Below are positions 9,430 through 18,447 of a stretch of 64,000 nt of DNA, one piece after another. How positions within the stretch are numbered: the stretch's first letter is position 1; each line of letters begins with the position of its first letter. A program made the position numbers and the translations under genes. The notes under the pieces are model-generated. The model ran no database searches, was not told the DNA's origin, and saw only the letters and a list, made by a program, of their open reading frames with translations. Source of the DNA: an uncultured Clostridia bacterium (lineage in GTDB: Bacteria > Bacillota > Clostridia > Christensenellales > Borkfalkiaceae); NCBI GenBank assembly GCA_934271265.1, contig CAKQRE010000036.1:56628-120627 (forward strand), read 5' to 3'.

Positions 9430-9782
9430 CGAAACTCCTTTTCTCTTTCGATTATTTTGCGGAAAACGTATTTCCGGCATTTAGATTTCCGGCATAGCGG
9501 AACGAAAATCGCCGCGGTCGCCGTTATAAAAAATAAATTCCGTAATTGTTTCTTCGTTAATTTTCCGACCGAAAAAACCTACAACGGCTCCTATTTCGCA
9601 TATAAGGCGCCGGAACGGGAATCAAACAAGCCTTGTCAGGCATGCCGGGCAAGAGCAATACGAACCATGGTCCGGCATAGCCCGCTGCCGCGATCGCGAA
9701 AAACCTCGCCCGATGAGAAGATCTCCCGATAAACCGTTGTGTTCGATCGCAGGATGCCTTCGGTATTCCGCATCTTCTATTG
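9430..9782. other. Intergenic region, no gene seen
   Basis: This stretch separates the unknown gene from the greA terminator. It is AT-rich near 9520-9570 and contains one copy of the hairpin repeat family (9642-9678). Short open frames cross it on both strands, but none has a convincing start site or protein-like composition. The promoter of the tmk unit should lie here; I could not find a good -35/-10 pair. Confidence 0.6.
9642..9678. repeat. Hairpin repeat family, copy A
   Basis: The element starts ATGCCGGGCAAG and ends GTCCGGCAT, with AATACGAACC in between. The arms can pair over seven or more bases. Related copies lie at 39559-39622 and 59577-59612. It is followed by TAGCCCGC, which also follows copy B. 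Confidence 0.75.
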
Positions 9783-9820
9783 TAAAAGGGGCTGTCGCGC
9801 ATTGAAGAAAGCGACAGCCT
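9783..9820 (-). terminator. Rho-independent terminator after greA
   Basis: A 9-bp stem, GGCTGTCGC (9790-9798) with GCGACAGCC (9811-9819), is followed on the minus strand by CCTTTTACA. It lies about 110 bases after the greA stop. Confidence 0.75.
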
Positions 9821-9931
9821 CGTTCTTTCAAGAGTTATTCCTTCCGGGATATGGCAAAAGGGAAGATCTCAGCCAGCGGCTTAATAAACCCTCTCTCGTT
9901 CCGAAACAGATCCGACTTGCTACGGACAGAT

Positions 9932-10405
9932 TCAGCCGACGATCTCCAAGATCTTAACGAAATATTCGCAGGAAGGAGCCTTCACGGCAACGCGCTCGCC
10001 GACCTTGCTTCCGACCAAAGCTTTTCCCATAGGGGAAACGTTCGAAATACGATTCACCTTGATATCGGCTTCCGTCGTACCGACGATCTCGTACACCGTT
10101 TCTTCCTTTTCGTCTTCGTCGTAAACTCTCACCTTAGACCCGACCGATACGACACCTTTCTTGATATCGCTCGTTTTGATGATCTCGGCAGCTTTCAATT
10201 GAGCTTCGATCTCGATGATCTCGCCCTCGATCCTCGCCTGCTCGTTCTTTGCGGCGTCATATTCGGCATTTTCGGATAAGTCGCCGAAATCTCTCGCCAC
10301 TTTGATCCTTTCGGTGATCTCCGGGCGCTTGGTAAATTTTAAATACTCGAGTCTCTTTTCAAGTTCCTGATAGCCTTCTTCGGTAAGAATGACTTTTTCG
10401 CTCAT
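9932..10405 (-). CDS. greA: Transcription elongation factor GreA
   Basis: A 157-residue factor that enters the RNA polymerase secondary channel and stimulates cleavage of backtracked transcripts. The N-terminal coiled coil (1-75) carries the acidic tip DLSENAEYDAAKNEQ with its essential acidic residues, and the C-terminal FKBP-like domain ends in SPMGKALVGSKVGERV. The length is standard. The possible ribosome binding site (AGAGAGG) is about 13 bases from the ATG, longer than usual. A TATAAT lies at 10493-10488 on the minus strand but without a good -35. Confidence 0.97.
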   Translation of the reverse strand: MSEKVILTEEGYQELEKRLEYLKFTKRPEITERIKVARDFGDLSENAEYDAAKNEQARIEGEIIEIEAQLKAAEIIKTSDIKKGVVSVGSKVRVYDEDEKEETVYEIVGTTEADIKVNRISNVSPMGKALVGSKVGERVAVKAPSCEYFVKILEIVG

Positions 10406-10518
10406 AATTTGCAGTTAACCTCTCTTGTCGTTCTCGGGGCGTTACGCCGCCGCTTCATAAAAAACGAAACTCTCCGCACCGGCGGATATTATAAGTCCCG
10501 TTTTATTTTTTTGCCGTC

Positions 10519-10583
10519 ATAAGACGCGGGAAACCCGTATCTTCCGGTTTTCGATCGGAAATACGGGCGCCCCTTTGTCTTAT
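10519..10583 (-). other. Large stem-loop downstream of the 1274-residue protein gene
   Basis: Outer arms ATAAGAC (10519-10525) and GTCTTAT (10577-10583) enclose inner arms ACCCGTATCTTCCGG and CGGAAATACGGG, giving a long imperfect hairpin. On the minus strand the sequence after it is A-rich, not T-rich, so it is not a classical terminator; it may still be a 3'-end stabiliser or processing site. Confidence 0.5.
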
Positions 10584-10590
10584 CCTTTGA

Positions 10591-13500
10591 TTACGCTTTC
10601 AGCACGTAATTGAAACCTTTTTCCGTTCCTTCTTCGTTTACCGAATGATCGGTCGGATATCTCACAAGCCCGTTCTCTTTCATCATCTCGCCGATCGCCT
10701 CGATCGCAGATCTGCACTCTTCGGCATTATTGACGATAAGAAGAGATTTCAAACCTTCCGCGGCAAGGCTTTCGTCCGCCTGCATCATAGCGTCGTTCTC
10801 AACGGCAAGATACACGAATAACTTACCGCGGGCGATGAACATTCTGATCAGATTCTTTTCCGCGATTTCTCCTTCCGGCTGATCGGCAAGGACGAAGGAC
10901 TTCGCATACACGCGGATGAGTTTATAATAATCGTCCACGCTGTCGGCGACTCTTTCCGCCTTTATCTCATAAACGAAACCTTCTTTTCTCGTTTCCTCGG
11001 TCGCATCGGTCACAACGGCTTTCCGGATCTTCTTCATGCCGTTCGTAAACATTACGTCCTCGATGAGATCGAGAGCGGCGTCAAAAGTTTCCTCGTTATT
11101 CACGATCGCTTTTGCGGAAAGGATCTCGCCTTCTTTTACGTTATATCCTTTCGCGATAAGGTCGGATAGGTTTTCGTTTACCTCGAGTTCGATCTCGTTC
11201 TCCGTCTGCTTCATCGCGCAAACTCTCGTTACGGCGTCGAGCGAGAAGGGCAGATCGTTCGCCTTCGCATAACTGTATACTTCGGCTTTCAGAAGATCAA
11301 ACGCGCGATCGAGATCGTATTTCTCCTCTTCGGCAGCTTTTGCGGCTTCCAGGGCGGCAAGTCTTTCGGCTTCCTCTTTTTCTGCCTGCAATCTCGCTTC
11401 CTCTTCGGCGCGGAGCTTTTCTTCGTTCTCGCGAAGTTTCGCTTCCGCTTCGAGTCTCAGTCTCTTTTCTTCCTCGGCTTCCGCTCTCGCCTTTTCTTCG
11501 GCGGCAGCTTTTTCTTCGAGTTCCTTCTTCAGAAGAGCTTCCAGATCGGCTTTCACCGACGCCTGTTCGTCCTGCGCTTTTTCTTCCGCCAAAGCTCTTT
11601 CGTCAAGCTCTTTTTTCAGCATCGCTTCCAATTCGGCGCGCATTTCGGCTTTTTCTTCTTCCGCCTTTTTCTTCGCCTCTTCTTCGGCGCGAAGTTCCTT
11701 TTCGATCTCCGCTCTCAGTCTCGCGCTTTCTTCTTCGCGGAACTTGCGGTTTTCTTCTTCGGCTTGCTTCTTCGCTTCTTCTTCGGCGCGGACTTTCTCT
11801 TCGATCTCCGCTCTGATCTTTGCCTCGTCGATCACAACTCTTTCCGCAGGCGCGTCGATAATGCCGAACCTTCCGGAATTTCCGGCGAGAAGTTTCGCTT
11901 CTTCCGCAACCTTTCTCGCTTCTTCGATCTCTGCGCGAAGGCTGTCTTCTCTTTCCTGCTTTTCTTCAAGCCACTTCTTGCGTTCGTCTTCTCTCGCTTT
12001 CTCGATCAGAATATCTCTTTCCGCGATGACGGCGTTGCGTTCCGCTTTCGCCTCTTCGGCTTCTCTCTCCGCCTGAAGTCTCGCTTCCTCGTTGTTCTTC
12101 GATTCTTCGATCTGTTTCAACGCTTCGAGTCTCGCCTCTTCGGCTTTTCTCTCTTCCTCTGCCTTCTTCGTCTCGTATTCGAGTTTTTCGGCGGCAAGTT
12201 TGTCGAGTCTGTCTTTTCTGTCTCCGTCCTGAGCCGGTTTCTGCGCGGCAGCCGCGGCTTCCTGCTCTTTCAGAATTTTATATTCTTCTTCCGTGATCCA
12301 TTTCGCGTAAACGGTCACGTTGCCTTTCGTTACAAGTTCGGTCGAAGCGAATCTCGATTCGCATTTCTTATCCGTATACCAACCCATGAACACGAAACCG
12401 CTTCTGACGGGGTTCTTGGGATAAGCGAATTTTTCGTGGAGCTTGACGTGAAGGACTTTGGATCCCTTTCCTTTGGTTGCGTCGAAGCGTACGGAATACT
12501 TCCAGTTTCTCGCAACGGATACGATGATGGCGATCACGGCGATCACGACCACGATCGCAAGGAAGATCATCAACGCGATAAACGCCCAATCCGTCCACTT
12601 CGTATTATCAACGAGCGCAAACTGTGAAAAATTGTCGGTAGTGTAAGTCATAGACATAACTCCTTCTCCCTCTTTCCATTCTATTTCAGACAAGGCGACG
12701 GCATTCGTGATCGTCGTATGCGAATACGAAACGACGTTGACTTTATCTTTGAATTTTGCAAGCGCGTCATCCGATTTGAACTCGATCGTAACGCGGTAGA
12801 AGCCTTCGAAATTCTCTCTGACGAGATCGTTTTCGTATACGGTTACGGTGAAATAGCGATCGACGTGTTTCCCCGCAAGCTCCTTTGTCAGCGCATCGGC
12901 ATTTTCGCAGGAGATCTTCTTCGAGAGATCCTTTCCTCCGAGGATCACGTTGAGATTTCTCCTGATCGACGGAAGCGCGCCCTCGCGGATCTCGAGTCTC
13001 GCGTCCGCGTCGAAATCGTTTACGACGGCTCTCGTCGTTCCGATCGAAGTAACGGTAAACCTGTAATCTCCCCATTCGCCGACGACGGTTGATTTTTTCG
13101 GTTGAGGAACCACGGAGCTTTCTCCGTTATAGGAGAGCGCGCCTTCCGCGGTATACGATTCGGCGAAAAGCTCTACGACGCGGTATCCGCAAACCCCGTC
13201 CGTCTTGCCCGATTTATCGAGCGCGTCGATCATATTTTTTGCGATCGCGGTATTTCCGGCGATCGCCTGATCCGCCACGACGCCGTAATCGCCGACGTGC
13301 AGCGTTTTTTCGTTGTCCACGCCGACTTTTGCGGTTTTCTTATATATATTCAGTATTTCAGACGCATTGACGTTATCGTCGTAATCGTGATACCGTTCGG
13401 GAAGTCCGGAATAAAACTCAAGGGCTTTCCCGCAGGACTTCATGAGAGCGAACGCCTTATCGTAAGCGGCGTTCTGAACTTCCGCGTCATCCGTTTTTCC

Positions 13501-14415
13501 GACCGAATACCCGCCAGCGGCTTCCGCGGCGGTGATTTCCTCGTACGCTACCGTCATTACGGTTTTGACCGTTTTGAAGAGATCGACGTAATTCTGAGTG
13601 ATCTCGTTCGCCTGCGATTTCGTGATCGCGCGGTCGAGGGAAGCGAGAACGTCTTCCTTGGAGTGTTCCCCGTCGATCGCGAGAACCGCCTCTTCCGGAT
13701 ATTTAGGATTGACGGAACCGTCTTCCGTATGGTACGTGGCATACGTTGCCTCGACGACCTTTTTGTTCCTCTCCACGCTTTCGGCGAGAGTATCGTCGTC
13801 TCTGTAACGATCGAGCACGGAAGAGAAATCGTTGTAATAGGTTTCCGCAACGGTAAACGAATAATCGGAGGAAACAAATCTCTTTTCGGAAAGGCGGAAC
13901 CCTTCGAGATATTTCTTCGCTTCCGCTTTGACAGACGTCTGATTGGACGCAGACAAAGAACCGAGCTCCGTTCCTTCCGCATAAGCGGAATCCGCAACGT
14001 AATGCGTGTAGAACTCGATCGCTTTTCCGGAGATCCCCCTGATACCCGCGATTCCGGTTTTACCGTTTAAAAGATCTTCGGCGATCGCGTTGTAATCGGT
14101 TGCTCCGGCGATTTTCAGTTCCGTTTCCGCCGAAGCCGAAACGAGAGCGTACTCGTCTTTATCGAGAACGACGCCGGACGCCGTCTGAAGTTCGCCGTAT
14201 CGGTTTCTGACGACCCCCTGCACATAAGTGAGGATATCCTCGTCGTCTTTCGCCGTGTATGTATGCGTCGGGTCGTACGCCGTGATCCACGGAGATTCGC
14301 CTTCCGCCCGGGCAAACGAACTGCCGGACATACCGATCCCCCAGAGCACGAGGCATATCGCCGCCAACACTGCAAACATCGCTTTCAGACAACTTTTGCT
14401 CATGTTTTTTGCCAT
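10591..14415 (-). CDS. Large membrane protein with signal peptide, InlB-type repeat and long coiled coil
   Basis: A 1274-residue protein of unknown role. A signal peptide (about 1-37, ending SFARA) leads a large soluble domain (38-600) ending TDNFSQFALVDN, typical of Clostridia surface proteins. One membrane helix follows (about 605-633). Next comes a Listeria-Bacteroides (Flg_new/InlB B) repeat (about 637-705, with GFVFMGWYTDKKCES and NVTVYAKW). Then comes roughly 320 residues of Glu/Lys/Ala/Arg-rich coiled coil, and a C-terminal domain (~1034-1274) with a weak internal repeat (KGFNYVLKA and EGFVYEIKA). If topology follows the signal peptide, the B-repeat, coiled coil and C-domain are cytoplasmic, which is unusual for a B-repeat. 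Residue positions are estimates. Confidence 0.8.
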   Translation of the reverse strand: MAKNMSKSCLKAMFAVLAAICLVLWGIGMSGSSFARAEGESPWITAYDPTHTYTAKDDEDILTYVQGVVRNRYGELQTASGVVLDKDEYALVSASAETELKIAGATDYNAIAEDLLNGKTGIAGIRGISGKAIEFYTHYVADSAYAEGTELGSLSASNQTSVKAEAKKYLEGFRLSEKRFVSSDYSFTVAETYYNDFSSVLDRYRDDDTLAESVERNKKVVEATYATYHTEDGSVNPKYPEEAVLAIDGEHSKEDVLASLDRAITKSQANEITQNYVDLFKTVKTVMTVAYEEITAAEAAGGYSVGKTDDAEVQNAAYDKAFALMKSCGKALEFYSGLPERYHDYDDNVNASEILNIYKKTAKVGVDNEKTLHVGDYGVVADQAIAGNTAIAKNMIDALDKSGKTDGVCGYRVVELFAESYTAEGALSYNGESSVVPQPKKSTVVGEWGDYRFTVTSIGTTRAVVNDFDADARLEIREGALPSIRRNLNVILGGKDLSKKISCENADALTKELAGKHVDRYFTVTVYENDLVRENFEGFYRVTIEFKSDDALAKFKDKVNVVSYSHTTITNAVALSEIEWKEGEGVMSMTYTTDNFSQFALVDNTKWTDWAFIALMIFLAIVVVIAVIAIIVSVARNWKYSVRFDATKGKGSKVLHVKLHEKFAYPKNPVRSGFVFMGWYTDKKCESRFASTELVTKGNVTVYAKWITEEEYKILKEQEAAAAAQKPAQDGDRKDRLDKLAAEKLEYETKKAEEERKAEEARLEALKQIEESKNNEEARLQAEREAEEAKAERNAVIAERDILIEKAREDERKKWLEEKQEREDSLRAEIEEARKVAEEAKLLAGNSGRFGIIDAPAERVVIDEAKIRAEIEEKVRAEEEAKKQAEEENRKFREEESARLRAEIEKELRAEEEAKKKAEEEKAEMRAELEAMLKKELDERALAEEKAQDEQASVKADLEALLKKELEEKAAAEEKARAEAEEEKRLRLEAEAKLRENEEKLRAEEEARLQAEKEEAERLAALEAAKAAEEEKYDLDRAFDLLKAEVYSYAKANDLPFSLDAVTRVCAMKQTENEIELEVNENLSDLIAKGYNVKEGEILSAKAIVNNEETFDAALDLIEDVMFTNGMKKIRKAVVTDATEETRKEGFVYEIKAERVADSVDDYYKLIRVYAKSFVLADQPEGEIAEKNLIRMFIARGKLFVYLAVENDAMMQADESLAAEGLKSLLIVNNAEECRSAIEAIGEMMKENGLVRYPTDHSVNEEGTEKGFNYVLKA

Positions 14416-14469
14416 AACCTTTACTCCTGTCCCGAATTATATATAATATCACATTATTATACACGATTA

Positions 14470-14498
14470 ATGATATCACAATTCGTCGATTATTTCAA
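14470..14498 (-). promoter_or_regulatory. Putative promoter of the 1274-residue protein gene
   Basis: On the minus strand TTGAAA (14498-14493) and TATCAT (14475-14470) are 17 bp apart. The start codon is about 55 bases downstream. Other TATAAT-like words nearby lack a matching -35. Confidence 0.5.
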
Positions 14499-14775
14499 TA
14501 GTTTTGCCGAAAAAAATGAAAATTTTTCATATTTTTTTTTGCAGAAACCGCATCTGTCGTTCACACGACCTTTCTCCGACAGTTTCCGTCGCGACGGTAC
14601 TTTTCCGCAAAACGGGGACGACCGACTTCGATTTTATCGCATAAGTGCCCCTATAAGTCGATTTTCGCCATTTTTTACCAAGAAAAACCTCTCGTTTCCG
14701 GCATTTATACGGAAAAAATCGCCCGATTTCGGTTTTCCGCCGGTATCCGTCTTCTTTTTTGTTTATGGAAAACCG
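14499..14775. other. Intergenic region, no gene seen
   Basis: AT-rich DNA between ktrA and the promoter of the large membrane protein. I see no gene, no convincing terminator for ktrA and no repeat of note. Confidence 0.6.
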
Positions 14776-15429
14776 TTAAAGATCGAAACACTTCCGGATC
14801 GTTTTATAGTCGCCGATCACGAACAACGTGACCTTATCGGTCAGCAAGGTATCCGGTCTGACGTAGGGATCGGTTTTTTCGTCCGTTCTGATCGCTACGA
14901 TGTTGATCCCGTATTTTTTTCGGATGTCGAGTTCGAGGATCGTTTTTCCCTTCCAGCTGTCCGGAACGGAAACCTCGAATACGGAACAGGTTGAATCGAG
15001 TTCGATGTAGTTGAGCAGATGGTCGGAGCTATAGCGGATCGCCACCCAGGAAGCAAGCTGTTTCTCCGGATATACGATCTCGTCTGCGCCGTTGTGCAAC
15101 AAGAATTTCGCCTGACCGTCTTTTTCTGCTCTCGAGATCACTTTTTTCGCGCCGAGCTCTTTCAGCAGGCTCGTCGTTTCGAGAGAGCTTTGAAAGTCTC
15201 CTCCGATGGTAACGATGCAAACGTCGTAGTTATCGATCCCGAGCGTCCTCAGAAAAAGCTCGCTCGTACTGTCTCCTATCTGACCGTTCGTCACGTATGG
15301 CATAACGGCATTGACAAGTTCTTCGTTCCGATCGACCGCCATCACTTCATGACCTAATTCGTTCAGCTTGATCGCAATATGTTTTCCGAATCTGCCGAGA
15401 CCGATCAGCAATATCGACTTTTTTTTCAT
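14776..15429 (-). CDS. ktrA: KtrA-type potassium uptake regulator (RCK domains)
   Basis: A 217-residue cytoplasmic protein that gates the KtrB channel according to bound nucleotide. The N-terminal RCK_N Rossmann fold has the nucleotide loop GLGRFG (residues 10-15) and acidic VDRNEE; the C-terminal RCK_C domain (about 135-217) ends in VTLFVIGDYKTIRKCFDL. Both domains and the length match KtrA/TrkA-N proteins. It starts 15 bases after the ktrB stop, with which it forms a two-gene unit. Confidence 0.94.
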   Translation of the reverse strand: MKKKSILLIGLGRFGKHIAIKLNELGHEVMAVDRNEELVNAVMPYVTNGQIGDSTSELFLRTLGIDNYDVCIVTIGGDFQSSLETTSLLKELGAKKVISRAEKDGQAKFLLHNGADEIVYPEKQLASWVAIRYSSDHLLNYIELDSTCSVFEVSVPDSWKGKTILELDIRKKYGINIVAIRTDEKTDPYVRPDTLLTDKVTLFVIGDYKTIRKCFDL

Positions 15430-15444
15430 GTGTCGTAAACTCCT

Positions 15445-16776
15445 TTAACCGACGGAAAAACCGTCGATCGGGTACTTTGAATTTTGTGATTTATATCTGC
15501 CGAACGTCGCATAGATCAGGGTCATCACTCCGACTCGCCCGAAATACATACAAACGATCAGTATGAGTTTAGACGCGATGCCGAGCGTCGGCGTCAGTCC
15601 GAGGCTCAGCCCGACCGTACCTACGGCGGAAGCCGTCTCGAACAAACATGCCGTCATGGGAAGATTTTCTATCACGCCGATCAGCATACCTCCGAACCAG
15701 AACAGCGTCATGTAAACGAGAAATACGGACGCCGCGCGCCTGACGGTATCCGGATCCGCACGCCTTTTCAACACGTTTGTTTCGCTTCTCTGACGAAATA
15801 CGGAATACGCCGAACAAACCAGGATCGCGATCGTCGTTGTTTTCATTCCGCCCGCCGTCGACCCCGGAGACCCGCCGATCAGCATAAGACCGATCATGAG
15901 GAAGATCCCGGATTCCTTCATCGTCGAAAGATCCACGGTATTAAAGCCGGCGGTTCTCGTCGTTACGGACTGAAACAGAGACGCCAGGATCCTTTCCCCC
16001 GTCGGAAGAGCCGAAAACTCCGCAAAGAAAAAGCATACGGCAGGTACAACGATCAGAATACCGGAAGCGATCAGCACAAGTTTACTCTGCGTGCTGTACC
16101 TGCGGAATCGGATCCCGTACCTGAGGACGTCACGCCAGACAAGAAAACCGATTCCTCCGATCACGATCAGCAACATGATCGTCACGTTTACGAGAGGGTC
16201 TGCCGCAAATCCCGTCAACGAGGAAAATTTTCCCGTTTTTCCGCCCATGAGATCGAAACCCGCATTACAGAATGCGGAAACGGAAGTAAACACGGAGATC
16301 CAGATCCCTTCCGGTCCGAATCTGCCGCAGAAAGAAGGCATAAGCAAAAGCGCGCCGACTGCCTCCGTTATAAAAATCCCTTTCAGAATAAAACCCGTCA
16401 ATCTGACGATTCCGCCGACAGTCGGTGCGGAGATCGCCTCCTTCATCGTTTCCCTCGTGAAAAGACCTATTTTCTTTCCCGAGAGAAGAGCAAAAGACGA
16501 AGCGACCGTAACGACGCCCATTCCCCCGATCTGTATCAGCGACAATATCACGATCTGACCGAACAGCGACCAATGAGTTGCCGTATCGTAAACGACCAGC
16601 CCCGTGACGCAAACGGCGGAAACGGACGTAAATAACGTGTCGATAAACGGCGTCCATTCTCTTGCCCTGCTGGAAAAAGGAAAACACAGCAATAAGGAAC
16701 CGAAAAGGATTACGCCCGCAAAACCGAGCAGGATGATCTGAAAGGAAGATATTCTCTTTTTTAAACCGCTTTTCAT
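15445..16776 (-). CDS. ktrB: KtrB/TrkH-family potassium transporter subunit
   Basis: A 443-residue membrane protein built of four M1-P-M2 repeats that form the ion path. Filter-like loops are visible: TSVSAVCVTGLVV (first), TSVSAFCNAGFDL (second), SVTTRTAGFNTV (third) and TASAVGTVGLSLG (fourth), each with the conserved glycine. I chose the ATG at 16776: it is preceded by AGGA and gives the usual KtrB length. The open frame continues 44 codons upstream through a terminator and has no membrane or family similarity. Partner: ktrA immediately downstream. Confidence 0.93.
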   Translation of the reverse strand: MKSGLKKRISSFQIILLGFAGVILFGSLLLCFPFSSRAREWTPFIDTLFTSVSAVCVTGLVVYDTATHWSLFGQIVILSLIQIGGMGVVTVASSFALLSGKKIGLFTRETMKEAISAPTVGGIVRLTGFILKGIFITEAVGALLLMPSFCGRFGPEGIWISVFTSVSAFCNAGFDLMGGKTGKFSSLTGFAADPLVNVTIMLLIVIGGIGFLVWRDVLRYGIRFRRYSTQSKLVLIASGILIVVPAVCFFFAEFSALPTGERILASLFQSVTTRTAGFNTVDLSTMKESGIFLMIGLMLIGGSPGSTAGGMKTTTIAILVCSAYSVFRQRSETNVLKRRADPDTVRRAASVFLVYMTLFWFGGMLIGVIENLPMTACLFETASAVGTVGLSLGLTPTLGIASKLILIVCMYFGRVGVMTLIYATFGRYKSQNSKYPIDGFSVG

Positions 16777-16814
16777 AATGGATCCTATATCCGGTGATAA
16801 CGAATGCGGTATAC

Positions 16815-16845
16815 GCAAAAAGCCTGCAGATCTCTCCGCAGGCTT
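16815..16845 (-). terminator. Terminator of the ribosomal protein cluster
   Basis: AAGCCTGC and GCAGGCTT pair over 8 bp (16820-16827 with 16838-16845) and on the minus strand are followed by TTTTTGCG. It lies about 80 bases after the rplQ stop and ends the S10-spc-alpha transcript. Confidence 0.85.
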
Positions 16846-16924
16846 CTTTCCGATATGATCCGACCGGATCGTTTCCTTTCGGGAAACAAAGCTCGGAATT
16901 ACCCGCATTCGCTTTTCGTCCGGA

Positions 16925-17428
16925 TTACACCAATTCGATGATCGCCACTTCCGCAGCGTCGCCTCTTCTTTCGCCGAGACGGTAAATTCTCGTATAACCG
17001 CCTCTCTGTTTGAGTTCTTCCGCTCTCTGAGCGTACTTGGGAGCGATCTCGTTGAAGATCTTCTCCACGAGCGGATGCTGAACGCCTTCCGTTCTCGCTT
17101 TGAAATCCTTCATCGTTTCCTTGCCTCTCTGTTCCTGAAGATCGTAGGTCAAAGCCATGATCTTTCTTCTTGCGGCAAGTTTCTTAGCGCCGTCTTTGTA
17201 CACTTTCGCGGTAACTTCTTTCCCTTTCTTGTCTTTGGTGGTGATCGTCGATTCTACCGTGTCCTCATAGGTGTTCATAGCGAGCGTAATGATCTTTTCC
17301 GTATAGGATCTGAGTTCTTTCGCTCTGCCCAAAGTAGTTTCGATTCTGCCATACCATAAAAGATCAGAAGCCTGATTTCTTAAAACCGCCATTCTCTGCG
17401 TGGTGGTCATTCCTAATTTCCCTGGCAT
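16925..17428 (-). CDS. rplQ: Ribosomal protein L17
   Basis: A large-subunit protein near the tunnel exit. The conserved ends are present: MPGKLGMTTTQRMAVLRNQ at the start and GGYTRIYRLGERRGDAAE at the end. At 167 residues it is longer than the usual 115-130. The extra length is a central, lysine-rich stretch (about residues 55-100, TTKDKKGKEVTAKVYKDG and onward). It is the last gene of the cluster, three bases after rpoA. Confidence 0.96.
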   Translation of the reverse strand: MPGKLGMTTTQRMAVLRNQASDLLWYGRIETTLGRAKELRSYTEKIITLAMNTYEDTVESTITTKDKKGKEVTAKVYKDGAKKLAARRKIMALTYDLQEQRGKETMKDFKARTEGVQHPLVEKIFNEIAPKYAQRAEELKQRGGYTRIYRLGERRGDAAEVAIIELV

Positions 17429-17431
17429 TGT

Positions 17432-18382
17432 TTAGTCCTCCTTTTCTTTTAACGACAGACCGTATGTTCCTAATTTATAAATGACTTCGTCCAACGATTT
17501 TTTGCCCAGATTTCTCACCTTAAGCATGTCGTCCTCGGTCTTTTTCGTCAAGTCGTCAATGGTGTGAATGTTTGCCCTCTTGAGACAGTTATACGAACGC
17601 ACGGAAAGATCCATGTCTTCGATGCTCATTTCTCTGATCTGTCTGCCGAGATCCTGTTTCGCCTGAACGAGAATGTTCGTTCCCTTCATCACGTCGGAAA
17701 GCTCTGCAAAAATAGAGATGTGCTCGTCTAAGATCTTAGCCGCAAGGCTTACGATCTCCTTGCCGGAGAACGCGCCGTTCGTCCATACTTCGAGAGTCAG
17801 TTTGTCGTAATCGGTGTTCTGACCGACACGGGTGCTCTCTACATTGTAACTGACTTTTTTGACAGGGGTATAAATGGAATCGACGGGAATATAGTCGATC
17901 TCGTCCGTTTTGTTATGTTCGGCACCCTTATATCCTCTGCCTCTCCCGATGGTGATCTCCATATCGAGCACGCCGCCGTTATCGATCGTGCAGATGTAGG
18001 CGTCCTTATTGAGGACTTCCACTTCCGCATCGTCGGCGATATCGCCTGCCGTAACCACCGCGGGACCTTCTTTATAAAGTCTGAGAACCTTTTTGAAATC
18101 GTCTTCGGTGCCCGTCGTTTTGAAGGCTATGCCCTTGATATTCAGGATGATGTCCGTTACGTCTTCTTTTACGCCGGGAACGGTAGAAAATTCGTGCTTG
18201 ACGCCCGCGGCAAACTTAATGCCTTGCGCCGCCGCTCCGGGAAGCGACGACAGAAGCGTTCTTCTGAGAGCGTTGCCGAGCGTTAAACCGAACCCTTTTT
18301 CAAGCGGATCGGCAACGATCTTGGCATAGCATCTGTCTTCGCTTTCTTCCACCTCGATCTTTGGCGTTTCAATTTCCATCAT
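17432..18382 (-). CDS. rpoA: RNA polymerase alpha subunit
   Basis: A 316-residue subunit. The N-terminal domain (1-230) dimerises and assembles the enzyme (GFGLTLGNALRRTLLSSLPG is the signature). A linker leads to the C-terminal DNA- and activator-binding domain (~245-316, SYNCLKRANIHTIDDL and VRNLGKKSLDEV). The ribosome binding site GGGAGG lies ten bases before the first of two adjacent ATG codons. Confidence 0.99.
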   Translation of the reverse strand: MMEIETPKIEVEESEDRCYAKIVADPLEKGFGLTLGNALRRTLLSSLPGAAAQGIKFAAGVKHEFSTVPGVKEDVTDIILNIKGIAFKTTGTEDDFKKVLRLYKEGPAVVTAGDIADDAEVEVLNKDAYICTIDNGGVLDMEITIGRGRGYKGAEHNKTDEIDYIPVDSIYTPVKKVSYNVESTRVGQNTDYDKLTLEVWTNGAFSGKEIVSLAAKILDEHISIFAELSDVMKGTNILVQAKQDLGRQIREMSIEDMDLSVRSYNCLKRANIHTIDDLTKKTEDDMLKVRNLGKKSLDEVIYKLGTYGLSLKEKED

Positions 18383-18447
18383 GGAAAAATTACCTCCCGA
18401 TTATTTAATGTTGTAATATACCTTTCAGTGTTCCGCTTTTGTATATA

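Noticed and set aside
11764..12627. Long plus-strand frames antisense to the coiled coil of the 1274-residue protein
   Set aside because: Their Phe/Ser/Leu-rich repeats simply mirror GAA/GAG-rich codons of the real gene.
15445..16908. Longer ktrB starting at 16908
   Set aside because: The added 44 codons cross the ribosomal cluster terminator and do not resemble TrkH/KtrB N-termini.
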